This document shows, piece after piece, positions 29,554 to 38,809 of a stretch of DNA of 64,000 nucleotides (position 1 is the stretch's first letter; each line of letters starts with the position of its first letter). A model generated the notes under the pieces. It was not told the DNA's origin. It did no database searches and saw only the letters and a list, made by a program, of their open reading frames with translations. The position numbers were made by a program, and so were the translations under genes. This stretch comes from Gordonia hirsuta DSM 44140 = NBRC 16056 (GTDB lineage: Bacteria > Actinomycetota > Actinomycetes > Mycobacteriales > Mycobacteriaceae), in contig NZ_BANT01000016.1 in NCBI RefSeq assembly GCF_000333015.1, forward strand, positions 1-64,000, in the 5' to 3' direction.

Positions 29554-30522
29554 GTGCGCGGCCGCTGGCTGTTGCCGGCCCTGGCCGTCAGCGCCATCCT
29601 GCTGCTCCTGGGGTCGCTGTTGGTCGGCGAGTACCACATCACCGTCGCCGGCCTGCTCTCCGGCGACCCCCAGATGTGGCGGATGTTCTTCATCTCCCGG
29701 GTCCCGCGCACCCTGGCCCTGATCTTCGCGGGGGTGGCGATGAGCTTCTCCGGGGTCATCATGATGCGCCTGACCCAGAACCGCTTCGTCGAGCCGACCA
29801 CCGCTGGCACCGCCGAATGGGCCGGCCTGGGGGTGCTGCTGTGCTGGCTGCTCATCCCCGAGTCGACGCCGCTGGTGAAGATGGTCGTGGCCACCGCCAC
29901 CGCCCTGCTGGGCACGATGGTCTTTCTGGCCGTGATCTCCGGGATCCGGGCGCGCAACTCGGCGATCGTCCCGCTGGTGGGCATCATGATGGGCGCGGTG
30001 GTCGGGGCGGCCGCCACCTTCCTGGCCAACAAGTACCAGCTGTTGCAGTCGATGACCGCATGGCGTTCGGGCGGCTTCAACAGTGTCGTGCGCGGCTTCT
30101 ACGAGCCGCTCTGGGCGGTGGCGGTCATCGCCGCGGCCTGTTTTGTTCTGGCCAACTATTTCACCGTCGCCGGCCTGGGCCGCGACGTCGCGGTCAGTCT
30201 CGGGGTGCGGTACGGACTGGTGCTGACCGTCGGGGTCTGCATGGTCGCCCTGGCCAGCGGCGTCACTTCGGTGGTGGTCGGCTTCATCCCGTTCCTGGGG
30301 CTGGTGGTGCCCAACCTCATCAGCGCCCTGCGCGGCGATGATCTGCGGTCCAACCTGCCGTGGATCGGGGTGCTGGCCACCGTGCTGATCGTCGGCTGCG
30401 ATCTGATCGGCCGCGTAGTGGTCGCCCCGATGGAGATTCCGGTGTCGGTGACCCTGGGAGTGGTCGGTTCGGTGACCTTCCTGGCGATCCTGCTGTCCGG
30501 GAGGTCTCGTGTCGCTCTCTGA
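29554..30522 (+). CDS. Iron-siderophore ABC transporter permease 1 (FecCD family)
   Basis: 322 residues with about nine hydrophobic helices. It starts at the GTG immediately after the binding-protein stop. FecCD-family landmarks are FISRVPRTLALIFAGVAMSFSGVIMM, RFVEPTTAGTAEWAGLG, the EAA-like loop GLGRDVAVSLGVRYG and GFIPFLGLVVPNL. It pairs with the next gene to form the membrane channel. Its 3' end overlaps the second permease by 14 bases. Confidence 0.92.
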   Translation: MRGRWLLPALAVSAILLLLGSLLVGEYHITVAGLLSGDPQMWRMFFISRVPRTLALIFAGVAMSFSGVIMMRLTQNRFVEPTTAGTAEWAGLGVLLCWLLIPESTPLVKMVVATATALLGTMVFLAVISGIRARNSAIVPLVGIMMGAVVGAAATFLANKYQLLQSMTAWRSGGFNSVVRGFYEPLWAVAVIAAACFVLANYFTVAGLGRDVAVSLGVRYGLVLTVGVCMVALASGVTSVVVGFIPFLGLVVPNLISALRGDDLRSNLPWIGVLATVLIVGCDLIGRVVVAPMEIPVSVTLGVVGSVTFLAILLSGRSRVAL

Positions 30523-31543
30523 CTCGGCGACCGCCGCGCCGTCGATCGAGGGCGGCAGGAGTACGCGTATCCCCTGGCAGGCCCGGTTGGTGCTCGCGGC
30601 GGTGCTGGCCGCCGCGGCGCTGGCGGCCTTCCTGCTGTTGCGCAACGGTCTGCACGGTCTGGAGGTGGAACAGACCTTCGGGCTCACCTTCGGCCGGCGG
30701 GTCAACACCGCGATCGCCATCGTCATCGCCTCGGTCAGCGCCGGCATCGGCACCGTCCTGTTCCAGACGGTCACCCACAACCGCATCCTGACCCCGTCGA
30801 TCATCGGCTTCGACTCGCTGTACGTGCTGATCCAGACTGTCGCGGTCAGCGTCATCGGTGCCGAGTTCATCGCCAACTCCGATACGGTGCCGCAGTTCCT
30901 GATGCAGACCGCGGCGATGATCGTCTTCGCGGTGGCGCTCTACGGCTGGCTCTTCTCCGGGCGTTTCGGCAGCCTGTTCCTGCTGTTGCTCACCGGTGTG
31001 GTGCTGGGCCTGGCATTCCGGTCCGTCGCCGAATTTCTGCAGCGGCTGCTCTCGCCCACCGACTTCGATGCGCTCTTCCTCAACATGTATGGCCGCATCT
31101 CCGACGTCAACGCCGCGCTGCTGCCGATTGCCGGAACCTTGGTGCTGGTGGTCGCCGTGATCGCCTGGCGCCGCCGCCGGGTGTACGACGTGCTGATGCT
31201 GGGCCGGGAACCGGCGACCGGGCTGGGATTGAATCATCGTCGCGAACTGACCGGTGCGCTGGTGATGATCGCGGTACTGATGGCGGTCAGCACCGCACTG
31301 GTCGGCCCCCTCACCTTCTTCGGGTTCATCATCGCCACCCTGGCCTACCAGCTGGCCGGCGACTGGCGGCATCGGGCGGTCATTCCGATGGCCGTGCTGC
31401 TGGGCATCCTCACCCTGGCGCTGGGCCAGCTCCTGATCAACACCGACGTCTTCGGCACCGATGTGATGCTGACCGTCGTCATCGAGTTCTGCGGCGGTCT
31501 GCTGTTCCTGGCCGTGCTGCTGTTCCGGAAGGGTTCGCTGTGA
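30509..31543 (+). CDS. Iron-siderophore ABC transporter permease 2 (FecCD family)
   Basis: 344 residues, about nine helices after a 30-residue polar N-terminus. It starts at the GTG at 30509, inside the end of permease 1, with a gggagg ribosome site at 30499-30504. Landmarks are TFGRRVNTAIAIVIASVSAGIGTVLFQ, RILTPSIIGFDSLYVLIQ, MLGREPATGLGLN (coupling loop) and GPLTFFGFIIATLA. Its stop overlaps the ATPase start as GTGA. Confidence 0.92.
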   Translation: MSLSDSATAAPSIEGGRSTRIPWQARLVLAAVLAAAALAAFLLLRNGLHGLEVEQTFGLTFGRRVNTAIAIVIASVSAGIGTVLFQTVTHNRILTPSIIGFDSLYVLIQTVAVSVIGAEFIANSDTVPQFLMQTAAMIVFAVALYGWLFSGRFGSLFLLLLTGVVLGLAFRSVAEFLQRLLSPTDFDALFLNMYGRISDVNAALLPIAGTLVLVVAVIAWRRRRVYDVLMLGREPATGLGLNHRRELTGALVMIAVLMAVSTALVGPLTFFGFIIATLAYQLAGDWRHRAVIPMAVLLGILTLALGQLLINTDVFGTDVMLTVVIEFCGGLLFLAVLLFRKGSL

Positions 31544-32301
31544 TCGAGTTCCGTGACCTCACCAAGTCCTATGCCCAGCAACTGGTGCTCGGCCCGGTCA
31601 CCGGCCGGTTCGACGACGGCGGCCTCACCGCCCTGGTCGGCCCGAACGGGGCCGGCAAATCGACGTTGCTGACCATCCTGGGCCGCCTGCTGGCCCCGTC
31701 CTCGGGGACGGCCACCCTCGACGGGGTGGATCTGCTCGCCCTCAAACCGCGCGAGGCCGCCCAGCGGCTGGCCATCCTGCGCCAGGACAACGGAGTCGGT
31801 GCCCGGCTGTCGGTGCGCGATCTGGTCGCCTTCGGCCGCTTCCCCTACTCGCGCGGACGGCTCACCGACGAGGACCGGCGTCTGGTGGCCGAGGCGATCA
31901 GTTTCCTGCAGCTCGACGAGCTGGCCGAGCGCTACCTCGACGAGCTGTCCGGCGGTCAGCGCCAACGGGCCTTCGTCGCGATGACCCTGGCCCAGGACAC
32001 CCCGGTGATCCTGCTCGACGAGCCGCTGAACAACCTCGACATCCGCCACCAGGTGTCGATGATGAGGCAGCTGCGGCGCGCCGCCGACGAGCTCGAGCGC
32101 ACCATCGTCGTCGTCCTGCACGATCTGAACTTCGCCGCCGCCTACGCCGACCGGATCCTCGCGCTGAAGAACGGCACGATCGCCGCGGTCGGCAGTCCGG
32201 CGCAGATCATGCGCGAGGAGTTGCTCAGTGAGATCTTCGAGACGACGGTGCAGGTGCATTCGGTCGGCGGGCAGCCGGTCGCCGTCTACGCCGGACTCTG
32301 A
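31540..32301 (+). CDS. Iron-siderophore ABC transporter ATPase
   Basis: 253 residues. Walker A is GPNGAGKST (about residues 34-42), the Q-loop RQDN, the ABC signature LSGGQRQR (about residues 132-139), Walker B VILLDEP and the switch His in VVVLHDLNFAAAYADRI. The GTG start at 31540 overlaps the permease stop. The short C-terminus ends inside a 16-bp tandem repeat. Confidence 0.94.
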   Translation: MIEFRDLTKSYAQQLVLGPVTGRFDDGGLTALVGPNGAGKSTLLTILGRLLAPSSGTATLDGVDLLALKPREAAQRLAILRQDNGVGARLSVRDLVAFGRFPYSRGRLTDEDRRLVAEAISFLQLDELAERYLDELSGGQRQRAFVAMTLAQDTPVILLDEPLNNLDIRHQVSMMRQLRRAADELERTIVVVLHDLNFAAAYADRILALKNGTIAAVGSPAQIMREELLSEIFETTVQVHSVGGQPVAVYAGL

Positions 32302-32337
32302 ACGGGCCGGACTCTGAGCGGGCCGGACTCTCACCGG
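32290..32337 (+). repeat. 16-bp tandem repeat across the ATPase stop codon
   Basis: The unit gccggactctgaacgg is followed by a copy with one change (gagcgg) and a third, more diverged copy (ctcaccgg). The first copy holds the last codons and TGA stop of the transporter ATPase (32299-32301). The same kind of stop-spanning tandem repeat is seen after glnA. Confidence 0.75.
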
Positions 32338-32352
32338 ACCGGTCTGGGGCGA

Positions 32353-32774
<422 letters not shown>

Positions 32775-32785
32775 TCGCGTCCACC

Positions 32786-32791
32786 AGGATA
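32786..32791 (-). promoter_or_regulatory. Possible -10 element of rnpB
   Basis: On the minus strand tatcct lies 11 bases before the predicted rnpB 5' end, at the distance of a -10 hexamer. No good -35 hexamer is visible at 17 bases, so the call rests on position and one hexamer. Confidence 0.35.
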
Positions 32792-32823
32792 TCCCGCCCG
32801 GGTCCGCTGCCGCGACAGCAGGA

Positions 32824-33468
32824 TCAGACCAGGTGGGCGGTGTCGTTGACCAGCCTCACCACCGAGCCCCCGTCCGGGTAGTACTCGGCGATCGACAGCG
32901 ACGCCAGATCCAGGTGCAACCGGAACAGCAGCTCCGGTCCCACACCGAGCGCATCGCGCAGCAGCGTCTTGATCGGCGTCACATGCGAGACGGCCAGGAT
33001 CCGCGCACCCCGATAGCGTTCGAGCAGATCGGCTTTGGCCGTCGCCATCCGTGCGGCCACCTGGGCGAAGCTCTCGCCGCCCGGCGGCGGCACCTGCACA
33101 TCGGCGAGCCAGCGCCGGTGCAGGTCTGGATCGCGCCGGGCCGCCTCCCCGAAGGTCAGCCCCTCCCACTCGCCGAAATCGGTCTCGATCAGCCCGTCGT
33201 GCACGTGCACCGGTAGCCCCAGCGCATCGGCGGCGGCCTGCGCGGTGGCCCGGGCCCGCCCCAGCGGGGAGGACACCACCACGTCGATATCGCCGCGCTC
33301 GGCCAGCCGCTGCGCGGCCGCGGCCGCCTGGGTGCGGCCCAGGTCGGTGAGTTCGGGGTCCCCGTGCCCGGAGTAGCGGCGATCCACCGACAGCGCCGTC
33401 TGCCCGTGCCGCAGCAACAGCAGCCGGGTGGGCTGGTCGATCTGCCCCTGCCAGCTCGGCGTGCTCAT
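32824..33468 (-). CDS. Histidine phosphatase (phosphoglycerate mutase-like), CobC/acid phosphatase domain
   Basis: 214 residues. The phosphohistidine motif LLLLRHGQT lies at about residues 17-25; DTDFGEWEGL-like ETDFGEWEG and SHVTPIK (second catalytic His) follow. In M. tuberculosis the orthologous position holds Rv2228c, which, from memory, fuses an N-terminal RNase HI to this domain, and the sequence LLRHGQTALSVDRRYSGHG closely resembles that C-terminal half. Here the ATG at 33468 overlaps the upstream zinc-ribbon gene by 4 bases, so no RNase H domain is present. It may act as an acid phosphatase or alpha-ribazole phosphatase. Confidence 0.85.
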   Translation of the reverse strand: MSTPSWQGQIDQPTRLLLLRHGQTALSVDRRYSGHGDPELTDLGRTQAAAAAQRLAERGDIDVVVSSPLGRARATAQAAADALGLPVHVHDGLIETDFGEWEGLTFGEAARRDPDLHRRWLADVQVPPPGGESFAQVAARMATAKADLLERYRGARILAVSHVTPIKTLLRDALGVGPELLFRLHLDLASLSIAEYYPDGGSVVRLVNDTAHLV

Positions 33469-34226
33469 CGCTGACCGCCCGGACCGGCCGGCAGCCCGGA
33501 CTGGTCGGTGCGCACCATGATCGCGTCGCATTCCTCGCAGCGCACCACCGCATCCTCGGGCGCCGCGGCGATGGCGTTGAGGGTGTGCGGATCCAGTTCC
33601 ATCCGGCAGGCCCCGCAGCGGCGCTGCCGGACCAGTCCGGCGCCGACCCGGCCCTGGGCCCGCAGCCGCTCGTACACCGCGACCAGACCCGGGTCGATCT
33701 CCCCGGCGATCTCATCGCGGCGCCGCTGGAATTCGGTGATCTCGTTCTCGGTGGCCGCCAGCGCATGATCGCGCGCCACGACCGCGGCCGAGCGGCGCTC
33801 CTGCACCACGGTGACCGTCGCCTGAGCCCGCTGCAGTTCCAGTTCCAGCGCCTCCTGGCGCTCCATGATCTCCAGGATGTCCGATTCGAGCAGCTCGCGC
33901 CGTTTGTCCAGGCCGGCGAGCTCATGCTGCAGTTCGGCCAGGGCCTTGTGGTTGAGCGTGCCCGCGGCGAGCTGGGCGCGGTCCCGGTCGGCGTGCTCGC
34001 TCATCCCGGTCAGTTCGGCATCGGCGCGCTCGTATTCGGTGGTCAGCGCGGCGACCGCAGCCGCCGCGGTCGCCGCGTCCTGTTCGGCGCGGCCCAGCTC
34101 CTCATCGACCTCGGCCAGAGCGGAATCTTCGGGCAGGTGGGCGCTGCGGTGCCGGGCACGGGCCAGCTCGGCGTCCAGGTCGGCCAGGTCGAGCAGTCGG
34201 CGCTGTTGTGCGGGCGCGGCTTTCAT
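33465..34226 (-). CDS. Coiled-coil zinc-ribbon protein (DUF164/zf-C4 family)
   Basis: 253 residues. Residues 5-175 form a long, almost uninterrupted coiled-coil, rich in Ala, Glu, Arg and Leu. A C-terminal zinc ribbon follows with two CxxC pairs, CGAC (about residue 208) and CEEC (about residue 232). The family is conserved in Actinobacteria, and a nucleic-acid-associated role has been proposed for it. Its stop overlaps the histidine phosphatase start by 4 bases, and Nif3 lies 52 bases upstream. Confidence 0.88.
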   Translation of the reverse strand: MKAAPAQQRRLLDLADLDAELARARHRSAHLPEDSALAEVDEELGRAEQDAATAAAAVAALTTEYERADAELTGMSEHADRDRAQLAAGTLNHKALAELQHELAGLDKRRELLESDILEIMERQEALELELQRAQATVTVVQERRSAAVVARDHALAATENEITEFQRRRDEIAGEIDPGLVAVYERLRAQGRVGAGLVRQRRCGACRMELDPHTLNAIAAAPEDAVVRCEECDAIMVRTDQSGLPAGPGGQR

Positions 34227-34278
34227 CAGATCAGCCTCTCAGAGGTTCGGTGGGCGTGCGGCGAGACCGGTCCGGTGA

Positions 34279-35400
34279 TCACCGGCGCTCCGGAACCACG
34301 GTGAACGGATCGGTGGACGGGGCGAACACCGCAGCGGTGCAGCCGTGGTCGGCCAGCAGTTCCACGACGGTGGTGCACCAGGGGAATTCGGTCGCCCAGT
34401 GGCCGGCGTCGATCAGTGCGGGACTGCCGGCGCGCAGTGCCTCGTCGACCACGTGATGGCGCAGATCGGCGGTGAGATAGACATCGGCTCCGGCGGCGGT
34501 GGCGGCATCGATCAGCGAATCGCCTGCGCCACCGCACACCGCCACCACCTGCACCGTGGCTTGCGGATCGCCGGCGGTGCGGATGCCCCACGGGGCCCGC
34601 GGCAGCACCCGGGCGGCGTGGTCGGTGAACTCGGCCAGGGACATCGGCGCGGCCAGCCGGCCCACCCGGCCCAATCCGATATCGCTGTCCAGGGCCACCT
34701 GTGCGAAGACGTCGAAGGCGGGCTCCTCGTACGGATGGGCGCCGCGCAGAGCCGCCAGGACGGCGCTGCGCCGCCCACGCGGGGCCACCATCTCGATCCG
34801 TTCCTCGTCCACCAGGGTCAGCTCCCCCAGGGCGCCGATCGCCGGGCGGGCCGCATCCACCGGCAGGAACTGTCCGGTACCCACCACGCTCCACTGGCAG
34901 TTGCGGTATTCCCCCAGCGCCCCGGCGCCGGCGCGGAACATCGCCTCGCTGACCTGCTCGGCACTGCCTTCGGGGACCATCACCACCCACTTGTCCAGCG
35001 GGACGACCGGTTCGGGCGCCAGCGGCACCGTGTGCTGCACACCGAGCACGTCGGCGAGCGCATCGGAGACCCCGCCGCGCACCTTGTCGGCGTTGGTGTG
35101 CGCCGAATACAGGGCGCAGCCGCCGCGGATCAGCCGGTGGATCAGGCGCCCCTTCGGGGTCGAGGCGGCCACCGACTCCACCCCGCGCAGCAGCAGCGGG
35201 TGGTGCGCCACGATCAGTTGCGCGCCCAGCCGCAACGCCTCATCGACCACCGCCTCGGTCACATCGACGCAGACCAGGGCCGTGTCGACCGGATCGTCGG
35301 GGTCCCCGCAGACCAGTCCGACCGCATCCCAGGATTCGGCCAGCGCCGGCGGGTAGGCCCGCTCCAGGGCGTCTATGAGTGCGCCCAGCGTCACCGTCAT
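34279..35400 (-). CDS. Nif3-like dinuclear metal-centre hexameric protein (GTP cyclohydrolase I type 2 family)
   Basis: 373 residues. The Nif3 core is split by an inserted PII-like domain (about residues 135-240), as in the long forms of the family. Metal ligands lie in IVAHHPLLL (HH pair, about residues 64-72), SAHTNAD and, at the C-terminus, DAGHWATEF. The true reaction of the family is not firmly known. It sits between cobC and the zinc-ribbon gene, as in M. tuberculosis Rv2230c. Confidence 0.9.
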   Translation of the reverse strand: MTVTLGALIDALERAYPPALAESWDAVGLVCGDPDDPVDTALVCVDVTEAVVDEALRLGAQLIVAHHPLLLRGVESVAASTPKGRLIHRLIRGGCALYSAHTNADKVRGGVSDALADVLGVQHTVPLAPEPVVPLDKWVVMVPEGSAEQVSEAMFRAGAGALGEYRNCQWSVVGTGQFLPVDAARPAIGALGELTLVDEERIEMVAPRGRRSAVLAALRGAHPYEEPAFDVFAQVALDSDIGLGRVGRLAAPMSLAEFTDHAARVLPRAPWGIRTAGDPQATVQVVAVCGGAGDSLIDAATAAGADVYLTADLRHHVVDEALRAGSPALIDAGHWATEFPWCTTVVELLADHGCTAAVFAPSTDPFTVVPERR

Positions 35401-35429
35401 GCTTCTCCTCGATCCGGCCGGGCCGCCGA

Positions 35430-36515
35430 TCAGGACGGGCCCGGCGTCGATGTCAGTACATCCCGCAGACCGGCGATCAGGGTCGCGGTCTCCGCCTCCG
35501 AGCGTACGGCCACACGCAGGTGATCGGTGCTCAGGCCGGTGAAGTTGGCGCAGCTGCGCACCCCCAACCCGCGGTCACGCAGAGCGGCCTTGACGCCGAG
35601 GCCGTCGGGCACCCGGATCAGCACATAGGGGCCGTGCGGCGGTGCGCACACCTCGATGTCGGTCTCGGCCAGCGCCGCCAGCAGCCGGCCCCGGTCGACG
35701 GCCAGGCGTTCGGCCAGCGCCGCGGTGTACCGGTCGCCCTCCTCGCTCAGGCAGGCGGTCAGTCCGGCCAGCGCCAGGGTGCCCAGCGGCCAGTGCCGCC
35801 GACCGGCGCTGAGGCGGGCGATCACCGCCGGGGCGGCCAGCAGATAGCCGATGCGCAGCCCCGCCAGCCCGAAGGTCTTGGTCAGCGACCGGATGACGAT
35901 CACCCCGTCGGGCAGCGCTGCGGCCAGCGACTCCGGTTCCCGCCGCCCGGTGACCGGGTCCGCGGTCAGATCGGCGAAGGCCTCGTCAACCACCACCAGC
36001 CGGCCGGGCCGGCACAGCCGGCGGATCTGCTCGGCCGGATGCAGCACCGAGGTGGGGTTGGTGGGATTGCCCAGCACCACCAGATCGGCGTCGGCCGGTA
36101 CCAGCTCGGCATCCAGGTGCCAGGGCGCCGGCAGCACGACCGTGCTGATCCGCGCGCCGGTGGCCCGCAGCACCCGGCCCGGTTCGGTGAACGACGGCTC
36201 GATCAGTGCCACATGGCGGGGCGCCAGACGCGCGAGCAACTCGAAGCCTTCGGCCGCCCCGTCCAGCAGCAGCACCTCCTCGGGGCGGCGGCCGTGGCGG
36301 GCCGCCGCGGCGCCGACGGCACGGCGTTCATCGGTGCGGCTCGGGTAGGCGGCCAGCTGGTCGAGCCGGGCCGCCAGCGCGGTCCGGACGAACCCCGGGG
36401 GGCCGGGCTGGACGTTCACCGCGAAGTCGAGCACCCCGGCTTCGGCGTCGGCGTCCCCGTGCCGCTCCGGCGCCAGCAGTTCGGTTTCGGCGGGTCGGCG
36501 ATGGGGGTGCGACAT
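35430..36515 (-). CDS. cobC: CobC-like PLP aminotransferase/threonine-phosphate decarboxylase
   Basis: 361 residues, fold type I. The Schiff-base lysine lies in SLTKTFGLAGLRIGYL; other landmarks are LGNPTNPTS and VVDEAFADL, with the Asp that contacts the PLP nitrogen. It resembles histidinol-phosphate aminotransferases, and the family's CobC/CobD members make the aminopropanol-phosphate arm of cobalamin. The nearby cobD supports the cobalamin role. I chose the ATG at 36515 (MSHPHRRPAETELL); the start almost touches the divergent HAD gene. Confidence 0.85.
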   Translation of the reverse strand: MSHPHRRPAETELLAPERHGDADAEAGVLDFAVNVQPGPPGFVRTALAARLDQLAAYPSRTDERRAVGAAAARHGRRPEEVLLLDGAAEGFELLARLAPRHVALIEPSFTEPGRVLRATGARISTVVLPAPWHLDAELVPADADLVVLGNPTNPTSVLHPAEQIRRLCRPGRLVVVDEAFADLTADPVTGRREPESLAAALPDGVIVIRSLTKTFGLAGLRIGYLLAAPAVIARLSAGRRHWPLGTLALAGLTACLSEEGDRYTAALAERLAVDRGRLLAALAETDIEVCAPPHGPYVLIRVPDGLGVKAALRDRGLGVRSCANFTGLSTDHLRVAVRSEAETATLIAGLRDVLTSTPGPS

Positions 36516-36537
36516 GGCTTCAGACCCTACGGGCACC

Positions 36538-37254
36538 ATGGAGGCTGTGAACGACGACCCTGACCTCGCCGCGAACCCCCTCCCCGACCCCGCCGACCCG
36601 GCCACCGTCCTGCTGTTCGACCTGGACGGCACCGTCTCCGACAGCGCCCCCGGCATCCACGCCTCCTTCCGGCACGCCCTCGACCGGATGGGCGCCCCGG
36701 AGCCGACCGAGGACTTCCTCGCCGGCATCGTCGGACCGCCGCTGCTCGATTCGATGGTGGCCTCCGGATTCACCGGCGACCAGGCACAGCGGGCCGTCGC
36801 CGTCTACCGCGAACGCTACGACGTCCTGGGCTACCGGGAAAACTCGGTCTACGACGGGATCACCGAGTTGCTGGCCGACCTGGTCGCCGCCGGCCGGACG
36901 CTGGCGATCGCCACGAGCAAGAACGAGCACATCGCCACCAAGGTGCTCGAGCATTTCGGGCTGAGCGGGCATTTCGGCGCCATCGCCGGGGCCAGCGACG
37001 ACGGCAGCCGCCGGACCAAGGCCCAAGTCATCGCGCGAGCCCTGAACATGCTGGGCGTGGACAGACTAGGATCGGAGCCGATGGCGACCCCCGTGATCAT
37101 GATCGGCGACCGTGCCCACGATGTGGTCGGTGCCGCTTCGCTGGGGCTGCCCACCATCGCCGTGTCGTGGGGTTACGCCCGGCCCGGTGAGGTCGACGAA
37201 GCCACGTGGACCGTCGAGACGGTCCCGCAACTGCGCGAGGTACTGGGTGTCTGA
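36538..37254 (+). CDS. HAD-superfamily hydrolase, PtkA-like
   Basis: About 238 residues of the phosphoglycolate phosphatase-like HAD group. Motif I is LLFDLDGTVSDS (nucleophile and acid Asp), motif II AIATSKNE, motif III Lys in RRTKAQV, and motif IV MIGDRAHDVVGA. In M. tuberculosis the homologue beside ptpA (Rv2232) is PtkA, reported as a protein tyrosine kinase acting on PtpA despite its HAD fold; I infer the same pairing here from position. Starts at 36514 (ATG), 36538 (ATG) and 36547 (GTG) are all possible; 36538 avoids overlap with cobC. Its end overlaps ptpA by 8 bases. Confidence 0.82.
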   Translation: MEAVNDDPDLAANPLPDPADPATVLLFDLDGTVSDSAPGIHASFRHALDRMGAPEPTEDFLAGIVGPPLLDSMVASGFTGDQAQRAVAVYRERYDVLGYRENSVYDGITELLADLVAAGRTLAIATSKNEHIATKVLEHFGLSGHFGAIAGASDDGSRRTKAQVIARALNMLGVDRLGSEPMATPVIMIGDRAHDVVGAASLGLPTIAVSWGYARPGEVDEATWTVETVPQLREVLGV

Positions 37255-37738
37255 CAATTCCGCTGAACCGAGGCTGCACATCTGTTTCGTGTGCACCGGC
37301 AACATCTGCCGTTCACCGATGGCCGAGTCGATCATGGCCGGCGCCATCGCCGACGCCGGTCTGGCCGATCGCGTGCGGGTCAGCAGCGCCGGTACGGGCG
37401 GATGGCACATCGGGCAGCCCGCCGACAACCGGGCGCGCACCGAACTGCTGGCGCACGGATACTCCGATGCGCATGTGGCCGCACAGCTCGGCCCTGATCA
37501 TCTGTCGGCCGACCTGCTGGTGGCCCTGGACGCCGGGCACGTGCGGGAACTGTCCCGCAAACGCCGCAGCGAGCGCGTGCGGCTGCTGCGCAGCTTCGAT
37601 CCGGCGGCCGACGGCGAGGACGTGCCCGATCCCTACTACGGCGGCCCGGAAGACTTCGTGCTGGTGCGTGAGCAGATCGAAGCCGCCGTCCCCGGCCTGC
37701 TGGCGTGGATCCACGCCACCCTGGCCGAACGCGACTGA
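37247..37738 (+). CDS. ptpA: Low-molecular-weight protein tyrosine phosphatase
   Basis: 163 residues from the GTG at 37247. The P-loop CTGNICRS has the nucleophile Cys16 and Arg22, and the general acid is the Asp of PDPYYGGPEDF near residue 131. The length is normal. It overlaps the HAD/PtkA-like gene by 8 bases, so the two are probably coupled. In pathogenic mycobacteria PtpA is secreted and acts on host proteins; nothing here shows secretion. The SURF1 gene follows after 44 bases. Confidence 0.95.
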   Translation: MSDNSAEPRLHICFVCTGNICRSPMAESIMAGAIADAGLADRVRVSSAGTGGWHIGQPADNRARTELLAHGYSDAHVAAQLGPDHLSADLLVALDAGHVRELSRKRRSERVRLLRSFDPAADGEDVPDPYYGGPEDFVLVREQIEAAVPGLLAWIHATLAERD

Positions 37739-37782
37739 TCCAGGCGACCGGTCGACCGCGGTAACTCGGTATCCTGGCAGGT

Positions 37783-38751
37783 GTGCAACTGCTGAGGACT
37801 CTGCTGCGACCGGGATGGCTGCTGACCACCGTTCTGGTGCTGGCGTTCGCGGCGGCCTGCTTTCTGATCCTGGCGCCCTGGCAGCTGGGGAAGAACTCCG
37901 AGACCGAGCACCGCAACGAGTTGCTGCGGTCGGCCACCCAGATCGACGCGGTCCCGCTGGAGGAGCTGGTGGCCCCCGGCCGGTCGCTGGCCGCCGACGA
38001 CGAATGGCGTGAGGTGCGCCTGACCGGCCGCTATCTGCCCGATGAGCAGATCATGATGCGGCTGCGCTCGGTCAATGAGCGCCCCGCCGCCGAGTTCGTC
38101 ACGCCCTTCCAGCTCGCCGGAACCAATCAGGTGGTGCTGGTCGACCGCGGCTGGGTCCGGCCCGGAGCCGACGGGGTGGTCGCCGTGCCCGGTGCGCCGG
38201 ACGGTCAGATCACCATCGATGCCCGGCTGCGGAAATCCCAGGGCACCAGCCCGGGTAAGGAACCCCGCTACGAGGACGGCCGGCTGACCGCCTACACCCT
38301 CGACACCGCCCAGTTGTCCCGGATCTCTGGCACCGACTTCGCGCCGTACTACCTGCAGCTGACCCCCGACCAGCCCGGCGGTCTGGGCGTGATCGATCTC
38401 CCCCAGATGGAATCGGGCCCCTACCTGTCCTACGGCCTGCAGTGGCTGGCCTTCGGCATAATGGCGCCGCTGGGCGTGGGCTATTTCATCTGGGCCGAGG
38501 TCAAGCACCGCCGGGCGCTGCGGGCCGCCGAGGCCGGCGGAACCGGCACCGCCGACACGGCTGCCGCAGGAGCCGGCCCCGACCCGCACAGCCGGGCCGG
38601 CCAGCGCAAGCGCATCCGGGAGGAGTTGCGCGATGTGAGTACGGCCGGGACCGCCGAACCGCGGGCCAACGCCGAGGTCGGCACCGGCATCGTCGTCGAC
38701 ACCGACGACGATGACGTGCAGGCCAAACTGGCCCGCCGCTACGGCCGCTGA
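37783..38751 (+). CDS. SURF1 family cytochrome c oxidase assembly protein
   Basis: 322 residues. Two transmembrane helices flank an extracytoplasmic domain: about residues 9-35 (PGWLLTTVLVLAFAAACFLIL, followed by the family's PWQLGKN) and about residues 208-230 (YLSYGLQWLAFGIMAPLGV). Internal motifs are VRLTGRYLPDEQ, FVTPFQLAG, VLVDRGWVRPG and QLTPDQPGG. It helps insert haem a into cytochrome c oxidase. The 85-residue C-terminal tail is cytoplasmic, rich in Ala, Gly and charged residues, and ends with VQAKLARRYGR. The GTG at 37783 is used, giving MQLLRTLLRPGW. Confidence 0.93.
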   Translation: MQLLRTLLRPGWLLTTVLVLAFAAACFLILAPWQLGKNSETEHRNELLRSATQIDAVPLEELVAPGRSLAADDEWREVRLTGRYLPDEQIMMRLRSVNERPAAEFVTPFQLAGTNQVVLVDRGWVRPGADGVVAVPGAPDGQITIDARLRKSQGTSPGKEPRYEDGRLTAYTLDTAQLSRISGTDFAPYYLQLTPDQPGGLGVIDLPQMESGPYLSYGLQWLAFGIMAPLGVGYFIWAEVKHRRALRAAEAGGTGTADTAAAGAGPDPHSRAGQRKRIREELRDVSTAGTAEPRANAEVGTGIVVDTDDDDVQAKLARRYGR

Positions 38752-38777
38752 GACCACCCCGCCCCCTCCGGAGGAAT

Positions 38778-38794
38778 CCGACCTCCGTGGTCGG
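38778..38794. terminator. Small hairpin between convergent genes
   Basis: A 6-bp stem (ccgacc with ggtcgg) around a five-base loop, in the 58-base gap between the SURF1 stop and the stop of the convergent secreted-protein gene. It could end both transcripts, though it lacks a U-tract. Confidence 0.35.
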
Positions 38795-38809
38795 GTCCGG
38801 AGCCGGTGT

